Of a DNA stretch of 64,000 nucleotides, positions 37,501 to 49,009 are shown piece by piece (position 1 is the stretch's first letter; each line of letters begins with the position of its first letter). The position numbers and the translations under genes were made by a program. Source of the DNA: Diploscapter coronatus (taxonomy: Eukaryota; Nematoda; Chromadorea; Rhabditida; Rhabditidae); contig OZ038423.1 in the NCBI GenBank assembly GCA_964036155.1, forward strand, positions 68,153,249-68,217,248. The letters are read 5' to 3'. Under the pieces are notes generated by a model, which saw only the letters and a list, made by a program, of their open reading frames with translations, ran no database searches and was not told the DNA's origin.

Positions 37501-38208
37501 ATGCACACAAGCCCGTTCAAGCGACAATACACACGGTGTATACGAAGTCTGAATTCCCTGTTAGAAACCCGGGCTTTGATGATAGCCCTTATGATTGATA
37601 GGGGATCTTCTAAATGAGAATTACGGAAAGAACAAACTAGTTCGACTGGAAGAGGAAGATTTGGGCAGGAAGATCGGGGATATGATCGTCGAAGAAGATG
37701 TATGTACAGGAGATATCAGGATGTGGTTTGATTTACACGGACTTGCTCTCAGGGGTTTTGCCGCTCAGAGTGCTGGGTCTTGCGAGGATGCAACGTAATT
37801 GTACACGATTTGGATGAGGAAGAACAACAGGGGGTCCGACTCATCCACGGTCGCGGTGGTGAAGGATGCAGACGACGTGGACGGAACTGTGGGCGACAGA
37901 GGAACTGTCGAAGCGACTGGACCCAGGGCCATACCCGATTGGACGACGAATGCCGACACCGATAGGGCGAGCAGGGGAAGAGCGAGCAACTTCTGAAATT
38001 GGTGTCATTAGTGAAATTTTTAGGAAAAGTGAGGTCAATGCTCCAATAGCATGTAGCTCTCTCCCAGAAGAAGAACGAAGAAGTATGACAGAATTTTGGG
38101 AGATATCTACATGGTAGTAGGAGAGAACAATTTGAAAGTTTGGGCACTTTTCTATCATGATTTGAAAAATTGTTGAAAGAAAATTATTTAAAAAAAAAAA
38201 CTCACCAT
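34520..38208 (-). CDS. Secreted cathepsin B-like cysteine protease (CPR family)
   Basis: The model has 12 exons and 342 residues. Exons in coding order: 38206-38208 (only the ATG), 37935-37992, 37250-37332, 36750-36869, 36625-36700, 36309-36426, 36187-36197 (an 11-base microexon), 35547-35621, 35285-35493, 34786-34974, 34594-34663, 34520-34536. A signal peptide ([15 protein letters not shown]) and a short propeptide precede the mature enzyme at about [11 protein letters not shown]. Catalytic Cys is near 116 ([10 protein letters not shown]), His near 288 ([11 protein letters not shown]) and Asn near 308 (ANSWNTDWG). The paired His of the cathepsin B occluding loop is at about 197-198, so carboxydipeptidase activity is expected. 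It feels closest to C. elegans CPR-4/CPR-5, which are gut-type digestive or lysosomal proteases. GATA motifs upstream fit intestinal expression. The exon 9 donor is GC, and the donor at 37934 has a possible alternative 12 bases later. Confidence 0.93.
36211..36305 (-). repeat. Long hairpin filling an intron of the cathepsin gene
   Basis: Inside the 111-base intron 36198-36308. Arms 36225-36249 and 36267-36291 are perfect 25-base reverse complements (CAATGTCGCGCAACACGAAA... and its mirror) around a 17-base loop containing AGCATGCT. After a 5-base mismatch the pairing resumes for nine bases (ATTTGGATT with AATCCAAAT). The stem starts three bases after the donor GT and ends 13 bases before the exon. 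Confidence 0.95.
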
Positions 38209-38260
38209 TATCGAGTAATCGACTGAGCTGCGCTAGTGCCGAACCCTCTTGGACATTTCC

Positions 38261-38433
38261 TTTTATAGGTATGCTTCCTCTTCAGTTATCAGTAATTAGA
38301 AAGCCGAATGCAAATATGCCAGCCTGAATTCCTAAGTTATTCTTCATCACTAGTTGAAAATTCGCCGACTCTGATAAGAAATCAACTCGGAAAACTGCTG
38401 AAGTCGCACGAGACAAAGGAGAAACGCCGATAA
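38261..38433 (-). promoter_or_regulatory. Cathepsin promoter: TATA box and GATA-type sites
   Basis: On the minus strand TATAAAA lies at 38261-38267, about 55 bases upstream of the ATG. A TGATAA site is at 38286-38291. Further TGATAA/GATAA sites lie on the plus strand at 38372-38377 and 38429-38433. In Caenorhabditis TGATAA sites bound by ELT-2 drive intestinal genes including cathepsins. Confidence 0.6.
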
Positions 38434-40679
38434 GACGGGAGAATCGAAGAAAAAGCCGAAAACTTCGGGCTCCAGCTCGAAAAAAGAAATGTCAAGACGC
38501 AATTCGAAGTGATAACGCCCTTAGGGTTTGTCAGTGCTCAAAACCATGAAAACGATATTCCAGATTTGCTCTTGGCTCTATTCTTCAACATGAATGATAG
38601 AAAATTTGGGTTTGGTCAAAGCTATGCATACAAAATAATGGGCACGCATGAATTTTGATTTTTTCTTGATAAAACCGGGATTAATTTTGTGCTTTCGAAA
38701 TATCACTTCGACAGTCCGTGGGCTTATCAAAAATGGACATTATCATTTATCACCGTCTTTCACTTTAATCAAGTTAATTTACGATTTAGTGTGGAACGGA
38801 AATGGTACGGAATGATAGCAGGGAAAAGATACGATATAGTCAGAAGTCAATTTTATTCCTGGATTATTTCCTGAAAAACATTCCTTCAAAGCTTTTGAAA
38901 CTTGGTATAAGATGGATTACTTGTCCATAAATATCATCAAGCCTCTTCTCATAAAAACTTGAGTTCCGTCATTTTTCAGTTATCTAATTGCTCTTGTTAA
39001 TCAACTTATGATGATCGCAAGATAAAGTATGACGCAAATTCTGCACAATTTTACGAGTGGATGTAAGCACAAGAAAGAATGCAATTTAAAATTTGAGACT
39101 ATTTGCGCTGTTTTGCCCGCGTTTTTTTCTGTCGAGTTCGAGTCAAGTCACAATGTTTCTATTATCACTTTATTTGCATGGATGCCTGTTAGGACTTTGG
39201 TAGTCTTAAAATTAGGTTGGGAGAAATGAATGTGGATTTTGGTTATTGACTGATTGATGGATGTATGCTAATTTGGAAAATTCGGGTAAGATGGACTTAG
39301 ATCAATTGGGAATTGTGGTCTTGGGTCAATCACAGGACCCATTTACTGCACAAATGCATAGCATTCGTGATAAATTTCATTTTGAAAGCTGATAATTCGA
39401 AAATCTCGCAACTTGAAAATACATTATGCAAAAATGATAAAGCGTCTTCAAAAATTTTTCTATTCCTACTTGCAATTTCATCGGGGAGATTTTCAAATAC
39501 CATTAAAAGTTCAACGCGTTTCATTTCTTTCTCATTTTTATTATTGACATTGTATTTTATGCAGTCGTATTCTCTGATAAGGCCTTTTCAGTTATCTTTG
39601 AATTTTTGCGATTTCTTTCTGCTGCTGCTGATTAAGGCTTTGTGTCCTTTCTCTTTGTTCGAACCCAGGAAAATTGATAACAACTTTAGAAAGGGAGCAA
39701 AAATGTGAGTGCATTTCAATGAATAAAGCAACAGAGATCAAAGCTCTGCATTATCACGAAAAAGATGTAGAAGGATTCCGAAAGTTATCTCGAAAAATGA
39801 AGAACAGCGACTAATCAAGTAATTCTTTGAGAAATTTCAATTTTTTAAAGGTTAGGGATGAAAATTAGTTTCTTGAGAAATATTATCATGTCCAAATAGT
39901 ATATAATTTTTCTGGTAGATCAATGCGTGAGCTTTCAGAAAATAATCAAATTTCCTGTTCAGCAGAAGAGTTTTCGCCTAAATACGAAGATCTATTTATG
40001 GAATTATAGTTAGAGGGCGCAAGTGATATTCCCGATATGAAGACAAAGTCATGGAGGTATTTTTCTAGGATTCTGTAGGGCTAGACAGGATTATAGCAAA
40101 AAACCGCATGAAAAACGGAGCAGTTTAATCCAAAATATGCATTTTTGACTATTTTATTTATTATTGAACGTTCATATTGAGCAATTTTTACCTAATATTT
40201 AGATTCATTTCAAAAAGCTCTATTTTCTATGAAAATCCACATTATGCGATAAAAATGTGCTTAGACGTAAAGTATATTCTGAACCCTTATTCGATTATAG
40301 CAAACGGTACCTAAAGTCACAGAATAGTTTAAAAGTAAGGCTCAGAGAAAAACTTGGTACCCTAAAAATTTCATAGCATCTATATTTGGTACCAAGTCCT
40401 AGAATCACACGAGAAAGTCATGGAATTAGAATCTTTTCCTAAATCTCTAAAATAGAAATCTTCCTATCAGATTTGAATGTATAAATCAAAGATAAAACTA
40501 CGAGTCTAAAGCTCCCAATAACATTTTTGATTAAAAACAGTGAAAATTGATATGCTTTCGAGCACAACACAATATAACTCGAGACTACGTTGGTATTTAG
40601 TCTAGAATTCTGATACATATTTAGACTGTTTTCCTAGGTTTCAAGTATGTTTAGAAAGAGAAAATCGAAATCTTGAAAT
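38434..40679. other. Intergenic; no supported gene
   Basis: AT-rich. ORFs such as 39313-39708 (+) show no splice support, codon bias or motifs. It should hold distal cathepsin control sequence and the 3' UTR of the DHTKD1 gene. Confidence 0.5.
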
Positions 40680-43600
40680 TCAAACTTCGAAGGTCATTTT
40701 AATGACTTCTTCGTTTTCTCTCGTGTGGTATTCCCCAATTGCGGTAGCCGTCCATGCCAATTCCGGACGGCCGGCGAATTTCAGCTGAAAATTGAACATT
40801 TATCTATCCTTTTAGTTTTTATTCTTTTTACTTTTCTTAATTACTTTGGTATAGTTTTCTTCCAAATTTTCTAATGTTTTAGGCTGTCTTTTTAATCTTT
40901 TTTACTGAGCTTACCGAAATTCCGACGGCATTTTCGAATCTGGGCCTCATGAAGCTCCAAGCACCAGCGTTTCTAGGCTCCTCTTGCGACCAGACAAATG
41001 CTGGAAAATTGCAATTTCATAAGTATTAAGATAGTCCTTGATCAATTCAAATAACATAAGTGATAAATTCTGTGCCTGGTTGAATTGCACAAGATTTTAA
41101 TATTAAAAAAAAAAACTCACATTTTGCATTCGGGTACTTCTTGACGGCACTCTGCAAGTCTTTAGCAGGGAATGGGCAGAGACTCTCGACACGAACGATG
41201 GCTATCGTATCCTTCAGGCCTCTCTCATCTCGCGCCTTCTCCACGGCTATCCAGTGTTTGCCAGAAACGAAGATTATCTGGAAAATCGATCATTTTTATT
41301 GGTTTTTCTCATTTTATAGATTTTTTTAGTTTTAAGTAAATTATTTGGATAAAGAACTTGAAATTCTGAACGAAACGAAAAGCGACTAAATGATGAGATA
41401 TTATTTTCAAAAATCCTACATGAAGATCTTTTACCTTTTCAACCTTCTCAGCCCTGCACGTCGAATCGTCGATGACGTTCTTGAAATGAGTACCAGGGGC
41501 AAATTCGGTCAGAGATGAAGCGGCCTGCAATTATGATTTTTATGCCCCGGTTTGACCCTTGTAGTTTATGCTTACTTTTATTTTCATACCAAACTAGTCG
41601 AAACATATCTCATTTTCTCATTTGCTCATGCACTTTTTTCAAATTTGAAGGCTTCAAGTAAATAATTGTCTGCTTAACAAAGGAGCAATATATCGAACAA
41701 AATATCTCATGAGTAAAGCCAATATTTCTTGTAACATTTAAAAAATATCGATTTTTTTTTTGAAAATGCTTACCTTCGGATGACGTAGCAGAATCTTCGG
41801 CGCGACAACGATGCAGGGCTTACGGTAGTTGGGCACGACCTGTCTTCTCAACAGATGGAAATACTGCGCAGAAGTTGACGGATTCACTACACGCATATTG
41901 ATGTTTTCGCCTGAAAATAACAAAAACTATTTTAATTGAAACGCTTCTTCAGATAGTTCTCACCTAGAATTAATTTGAACGAATAAAACTAGCTTATTTA
42001 AAATTATTATAAAAGCGGCAAATTTGTAATAGATCATTTTAGAAGTTTTAGAGCCAATCATAATTTGAAACAGATTTTAAATGCAGTTTGGATTCTACTA
42101 TCAACCAACCTATGCGACTAAAAATCAAAAATTGAAAATTATAGCTGATTTTGCTGCGGAAACATACCATCAACCGGCTGTTGATCTTCTTTCGAATCGC
42201 ATAATTGAAGGAATCGCTCCATTCGACAGGAGGAATGTTCAGGCCCGGCCCCATCGTAGCCGTGAGGGAGCAGCATTGTCAGGCCCGACTGGGTGAGCCA
42301 TTTTGCTGAAAAATGTCAATTGTTTTTAGCTTTTCGATGAAATAAACATATTTCAGATTCTGAAGTTGCGTTTAAAATTGATAAATTTTAAAACGAATAA
42401 AAATATAACTGACATTCCGCGCTGGCAATGAAAGTGTCGATGATGATTTGAGCGCCGTTGTTAAAGTCGCCGAATTGAGCCTCCCAAATGCAGAGCCTCT
42501 TCGGGTTGTCGATGACGAAACCGAACTCGAAGCCCAAAATCGCTTCCTCCGAAAGCAGATTATTTGCCACTTCGAGGAAACCTTTCTGAAATTCATTTTT
42601 TAGTTTTTTTTTTTAATTTTGAATTGAGTAACATTTTTAACATCACTAATGTTGTTTATAATTTAAAAAAATGATTGATGAACAAATGTGATGAATTAGA
42701 GGAAATTTAACCTGATTGGGATCGATGCAATTGAAGGGAATATGCGATTGATCAGTCTCTTGATCCACCATTATTGCATGCCTGAAAATTTAAAATCATC
42801 ACCGTAACCCAATTCAAAATAAATAGAAAAGTGTTAGTAAACTGGAATAATCCCTGGGTAATTCATATTTTGCTCAACATTAGTAAATCTAAAACGACAC
42901 GTTATATTTTCCTACTCTAGCCTTTCACTCTTATAAAAAAAAGAATAGATAATTCGAAAACTAGGAAGAAGATACTGTAATGAAAACCTAGAATCCCATG
43001 TTATGTATGAGCGCATCTCGAACTTTCAAACAAGTTTTATGAAGATCAGCTTGTTCATAGCTTAAAGTAAAATTACACCATTTTTAGAAGAATAACAAAT
43101 CTTATGGCATTCATAATACGATAAGGGTAGGTTAGTTCATGGGAACTTGGAAAAATCAATAATTTTAGGATTACTGTAATTATTTTGAGCTTACCGATGG
43201 CAAAAAGTGGCTCGTCCGACGTCCTGCCCGGAAATTCGAACGTCGTTTCCTTCGACTAGCAAAGAACCGAAGGCTAGGGCCTGAAAATGTAAAATTCAGA
43301 AAATAGAAACAAGTTTAAAAATAAATTTAAAATGAAAAGATATATCATGTTTTCCAACTTGCCTCAGCAGTCGACCAATCAATGCCTTCCCCTGAAGTCA
43401 GTTTCTGAATCCTAGCATCGATGTGGGTTTTCTTCAAGTGTTCGTGAAGATTCTGGAAATATATTATATTAAAAACAAGTAAGCATCAATATCTTGCGTG
43501 ATAAATACAAGAAATTTCAAATTAGGTTTCAAAATTTTGTTGGATAAAGCGAAAATATCTCAATTGCTTATTTACGAGGACGTGAGTAAAAAATTAATAA

Positions 43601-46600
43601 TTTGAAGGATCTCACGAATTTCTCCGGTACTTTGACCGTTTGAGCTCCGACGTATCGCAACAGCTCCAAATCGACTCCAGTGTCCCAGGTCTGCACTTCA
43701 GAAGGCGCTTGGACAATGCCTTTCCAGTAGCCATTTAGATGATTCACTCTGAACAAACAGAATTTTCAGATAAGTTTCAAGATTTTATATCAACTTTCAA
43801 GAACTGATTTCATGCGAATGGAAAAGGAGTCTATGCGGTCTCTTCAGCCAAATAATTGCAAATTCGATTGAAATTTTAGCAACTTGAAGATAAAAATTGA
43901 AATAATATGGGTAAAAAATGCCTACTTTGGTGGTGTACTATCGATGGCCCTGTAGGCTTCAAGTAGTTTTCCAGTGTGATCGTCCTTCAATTTTTTCACT
44001 TCCTCCTCAGTAATCAATTCGTCGCCAATCAGCTCGTCTGCGTACTCACGAGGCACCGATTCGCGGGAGTTTATGACCTGGAAATTAGAATACATTTTTA
44101 AAAGTCCGATAGATAAATTCGTCGAAAATAGCCAAACCTTATAAAGTAGGGGATTGGTGAAGGTCGGATCATCCAACTCGTTGTGGCCCCATTTCCTGAA
44201 GCAGATCAGGTTGATGAAGATGTCTTTGCGGAACTTCTCGCGATATGCCATCGCTAATCTTGTCGCTTTTACCAGATCCTGAAATTATCGACTTTAAAAT
44301 TATTGATTTTTCCCAAGAATATATCAGTTTAAAGATATTAGCTTTGAAGTTCTTCTTACCTCAGGCTTATCACCATTCACGTGAAGCACCGGATATTCAA
44401 AGGCTTTGGCGATATCTGACAAGTTTAGGTAAGTTGAAGTAAAATTAGGAAAGTCAGGCAACTTATAGGTAAGTTTCGTAAACAAAATTATAAATTTTAA
44501 GCAACCAGAAAATATTACGAAAAAAATCCTACCAGTGCAATGCCTACTAGATCGACCGATATGTGACTCGGCAGTGAAGGCGATCTGAAAACTTCGAAAT
44601 TTTAAGAAAAATAGATTTTTAAAATTATTACCTGATTATTGGTGACCAAATGAATCACTCCACCCAAACGAAAATGAGGTGCCTGGCTCAAAGCTATAGA
44701 CTCCCAAACGACACCCTCAAATGAAATAGTCAAAATTTGTACGTTTCAAAAATTCTATAGAAAGCTTACAATTAGCAATTTTACAGATAAAGAAACTGTT
44801 TAATTTAGTCGAAACTATTCACTGATTTTGCGCAAATTAAAAAAAATCATTATAAGAAATGCCATTTGAACTACGCAATGAGTGCATATCAAGTGGGTAA
44901 TTATTCAATTACATATAGAAATAAACTCCTAACCTGCCCAGTAAAAGAGCCGTCTCCATGCACCAGCAGACACAGCACCCCGTCTCCGACTCTCGCATCA
45001 CGACCTTTCGAATAATCGCCTATATTCAGGGATCTGAAATTAGGAAAAATTAACAAAAGATTCAACTAGTAACTAATAAGAAATCTTTAATAGGCTTTTC
45101 CCTATCTTATTTTCACTCTTCAAACTATATCTATATAATATAGTAGATATTAAAATTGCGGAAATCTAATTTTGGCTTTATGATAGGATTGATCATGAAT
45201 AGAACCTAAAATAGGGGAAAAAATGCCGTAAACCCGGAACTTAATCCGGATAAAAATGAGACCACAAATCAGTAGCCAGAGAATTTGATTTTGATGACAA
45301 ATGAAAGGTTTCTATTTGTCCCGAAGCAAGACAAGTTTTCAGCTCGATTGGATAAGTTTAAATATGCTAATTGATTAACCTAGCCCTAGCCCTGGCCTTG
45401 CCCATGGCGACCGGATTTTGTGCTTCGAGATGGGACGGATTCGGAAGCATCGTGATGTGCACCTTGCCGTCGGAAGTCTCGTGGTCGAACGAGGAGACTG
45501 GAAATTTGCGAAAATTCATTTTAAAGAAAAGTTTTAAAAATTTTCAATTAAAAAATGGATTTCCCATGGCGTTTTCTGCTCAAATTGCAATTCAAATTTA
45601 CCTTCAACGCGAAGAAAAACTTATGTCTCAGAATTTTGCCTTTTCAAAAAGCAACTTTTAGAAGTAATAAGATGCATCTATGGAGTATATCAAACCAAAA
45701 ATCAGGAAAAACTTTGTTAAAATTCGAGCAAAAAGTTTTTAGAAAAGAGATAAACTTCAAACAAAACTATACCTAAATGCGATAGCACATCCCCCGACCC
45801 CTGAACTCCCTCTGGCAATTCCGGTTTTCCCCTGATTTTTCTGAACATCTGGACGTAGGGGAATTGCATCATTTCCACGAGCAGATTGTTCCTGCCTCGG
45901 TGAGCGATGCCAACCAGTATCTGTTGCAGACCGTGCTCGGGGGCTGAGTCGAAAATCTCACTGAAATTTTACTATTTTAATATACTTCAAAAATGACGAT
46001 AAGGAAGTCAAGAAAATAAATTATATTCGGTCCGATTCAAGAGCTAGAAAATTGAAATGAATATTGTTTGGCTTTGTATTTCACTTCTAACCTTTATGCG
46101 TATGTTTCGAAATTTCAAAAGATCCTGTATCGTGAAATAATTATCGGTATTTGCTGCTTTTGTGAAGAAAATAAAGATGAAATTTTCCACCTGAAAAACC
46201 CGAACTGCGCTTCGGCACCCTCGCCACTGTATCTCTTCAGAGTGGGGAATTTCTGGCCTAGAAAGTGGTCGAAGTTCTGCAATTTTTAGGAGAAAATAAA
46301 TCAAAATTTCGAGAAAAAAATCATGAAAAATGAAATATTTTAGAAATTACAATAATTTTCAAGAAAAAATCCTCACTTCGCATCGAAGCATTAATTTGGC
46401 GAGTTTGACGCGCTCTTCACTCCTCAGTTCGGTTGCGACGGCCTCTTCGAAATGCTGCGCGATCCACTGACGCTCCTCCCAGTTCTGGAAAAATCACTAA
46501 ATCGATAAATATCAATTTTTGGCCTACTGTATTTTACCTCTAAGTCGCTCTTACCACTTGTAGTTTTTGCCCTTTTTTCTTCTTCCCCTTACTATTTTCC

Positions 46601-47807
46601 AGAAAAGGAGTGTGGGAACTAAAATGAGCCCAAAATACCAAGTAGCAGAATAAAGTAATACAGTTATTCTGCGAAATTGTATGTTTCGAAATGAATGATA
46701 AGATAATGGACATTATGCAGTTTTGATAAGTACCCAACATTGGTGTCTTCAAGATACTAATTTTGAAGGTATGTACTGAGATACTCCCCATTATCTACGA
46801 GGTGAACATTTGCATTGAAGGGAGGGAACGTGTATCTGCGGACGCGACGCATCGGCACTAGAGGGGAGTTAGAGGGAGCCGAGTGCAGAGACACAGAGGC
46901 ACATAGCTAAGTCTCGCGGGTACTCGTTCCCTCCTCCATTTGTAAACCAGTCATCTCGTAGATATAACCATTCAAAAATAAAGATGAAATGAAAACATTG
47001 AATTTTAAAGAAAAAACCGTACATTGATATGCATGAACTCGACAGCCATGGTACCGCAGTAGATGAGTCGAAGTTGTTCAGCGAGGTCGTTGACTTGCAG
47101 ATCATTCGAAGAAGATAAGGCATCGTCCGGCTTAGCCCCATATAATTCCGGGTTCAGTTCCGGCACACTAAAAATACGCTACCTTAAAATTTTACATAGA
47201 AAAAACCAATGATTAGGGCGACTAAATCAATATTATTTCTTCTCAGTTTTACATAATTTCATATGCGTAGCCCTAGGAAGGAAGAATCGAATAATATATT
47301 TGATATAAACCAAGAGAAATAATGAAGTATATTTAGAAAAGATTTTAAAAAATGATGAGCTTTAAATAAGAATTATTTTGATACTGATTTTAGAGTACTT
47401 TTAAAAACTAGATGAAGATCAACTTACTCTTTCTTCTTTTCCAAGCCCAGAGGATCCAAATCCGCCTGTAGATAGCCGTATCGGCGGTACGCGTTGATCA
47501 AATGCACATTGCGGCAGTTCTCATCCGTTATTGAGCCTCAAGTGATATTTTTTATCGAAAAATAAGTCGCAGTATTTAGTGGAGCATATGCTAATTTAAA
47601 TTTTCTTAATGAAAAAATAGTTCAGTAACAGTAATTTGATCCTAAAACGATTTTTTACAAGTCATTTAGGAAAAGTGATTTATCTTGAAGGGAAAAGATT
47701 TATTTTTAAAATTTTACCTGTCGGCTCAAAAGAGCTCTTCGGTGGATCAGGCAAATGCCCAAATTCATCAGCACCAGGGCGGTAGAAGCGATGCGACACG
47801 CCGAGAG
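40680..47807 (-). CDS. dhtkd1: 2-oxoadipate dehydrogenase E1, DHTKD1-type (first exon not found)
   Basis: The model has 24 exons and about 897 residues, open at the 5' end. Exons in coding order: 47718-47807, 47430-47538, 47023-47167, 46377-46484, 46191-46276, 45773-45960, 45380-45497, 44934-45033, 44632-44715, 44533-44584, 44360-44415, 44138-44278, 43926-44077, 43616-43748, 43363-43452, 43195-43280, 42712-42781, 42414-42585, 42168-42305, 41774-41910, 41435-41524, 41121-41277, 40915-41000, 40680-40784. Motifs in order: [35 protein letters not shown], the thiamine-diphosphate GDGSF...NNQ segment, [35 protein letters not shown] and [21 protein letters not shown] and the overall length favour DHTKD1 over OGDH. 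It acts in mitochondrial lysine and tryptophan breakdown, decarboxylating 2-oxoadipate. One intron (43281-43362) has a GC donor. The missing first exon must end in phase 1 and probably encodes the targeting peptide. Confidence 0.92.
46794..46962. mobile_element. 169-bp MITE with TA flanks in a DHTKD1 intron
   Basis: The ends TCTACGAGGTGA and TCATCTCGTAGA are inverted, and the match continues inward through GGGAGGGAACG / CGTTCCCTCC. TA borders each end (46792-46793 and 46963-46964), as for Tc1/mariner-type elements. It is GC-richer than the surrounding intron and has no ORF of note. Confidence 0.7.
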
Positions 47808-49009
47808 CTGAAAATTCGATCCTAATAATTTAAAATACCCCTGCCTTTTTTTTTAAATAGTCTCTCGATATTGCCTCTTTGCTAGCTATAAAAGTAAAGT
47901 ATTTTTTTTAAAAAATAAGCATATTTCAAAAGACACGATCTTCAAATGAAGATAATTAGAGCTAATTTTCCTCATTTTTACTTGCAGATAGCTTATCCCA
48001 CGATTATAAAATCTATCCGATTGACCTTTTCTTGTTCGAGTAAAACCAGTCAGTCAATCCCCACTATTTCTCGGCACCCGCTCCCACGAGAGCTGCCTTT
48101 GCCATATTTACACAGTCCACTCCTACTCCTGTCTTTCTCATATATGACCATTTTGGTTTACCGATTTAGATGTCTTCGATTTTTTCTCCATCATTTTTCC
48201 TCAATTTATTGTTTTGCCCTATCGAATCGAAATCCGGTTTGCTCAAGATTTTCCCATGGTCCTTAGTTTTTCATCTGATAGTACCGGATAAATATTGGAT
48301 TTTCGAATAGTTCACTACCGCGATTCCTGATTATACTACATTTCACTAGGAAGATGTTATCAATATTTCTGTTATCAAGAAATATCTCGTCATTTTTTGG
48401 CGCCTATTTGTAAATTTCTACAAAAATCTCCTATTTCTCCGAAAATTTTCTTGCGTGAATTCGCCCTATTCATTACGGTCTTAGCGCTTCTTTCTCAAGT
48501 CCGGTTTGGTCCGCTCGTATTTGCTGCTTGAAGGAGGAATTTCACCGCGAAGCTCCTGGCGCTAACCTAAGTTCCCCTTCTCGGTGAAAATAGGGGTGAG
48601 CTTCTATTTTGCCTCTAGATCAAACAAACTCTCTTCTACGGTAGGAGAGGTTAGAGAATTGAGATAGGTAAACGGAAAATAGCGCTGGTTTCTGAGAGAT
48701 CGCAGACTAAAGAGGAAGCGAAATACTATTGAAACTAGCGCTTATTTAGGAGAGTACAAAGAAAAGGAAGGTTGGAGAAATAGTACCTTGAATTCTGAAT
48801 TAGTGAAGAATAAACTGAGGGTAGTATTTCCTTTCAGGAGGCCCCAGAGAGCTAGAAAAGGCGAAATAGCGCATTGAATGTGGAGATCGCCAGACGACGA
48901 GAGTCTGGCATCTCGGAGCATAGAGGGAGGAGAGAGACGCAGGGCACGCGGCAAGTGGGCGGAGCCGCGGACTTTCGGCAGCCAGGAGAACATTATCGAG
49001 CTAATCGAG
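47808..49009. other. Divergent promoter region between DHTKD1 and the small membrane-protein gene
   Basis: This should contain the DHTKD1 first exon, which I could not place: no ATG exon here ends in phase 1 at a convincing donor. An imperfect hairpin, ATTTCACCGCGAAG with CTTCTCGGTGAAAAT, lies at about 48538-48592. The GC-rich 48870-49009 is open on both strands and is probably the 5' UTR of the plus-strand gene. Confidence 0.45.

Noticed and set aside
39313..39708. 131-codon plus-strand ORF
   Set aside because: Composition is AT-driven (Phe/Leu/Ser/Lys), with no splice context or motif.
48742..48993. Minus-strand ORF starting MFSWLPKVRGSAHLPRAL as the DHTKD1 targeting-peptide exon
   Set aside because: It looks like a mitochondrial presequence, but its strong donor (AAG|GTACTA) is phase 0 while the next exon needs phase 1. 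It also lies opposite the GC-rich leader of the plus-strand gene.
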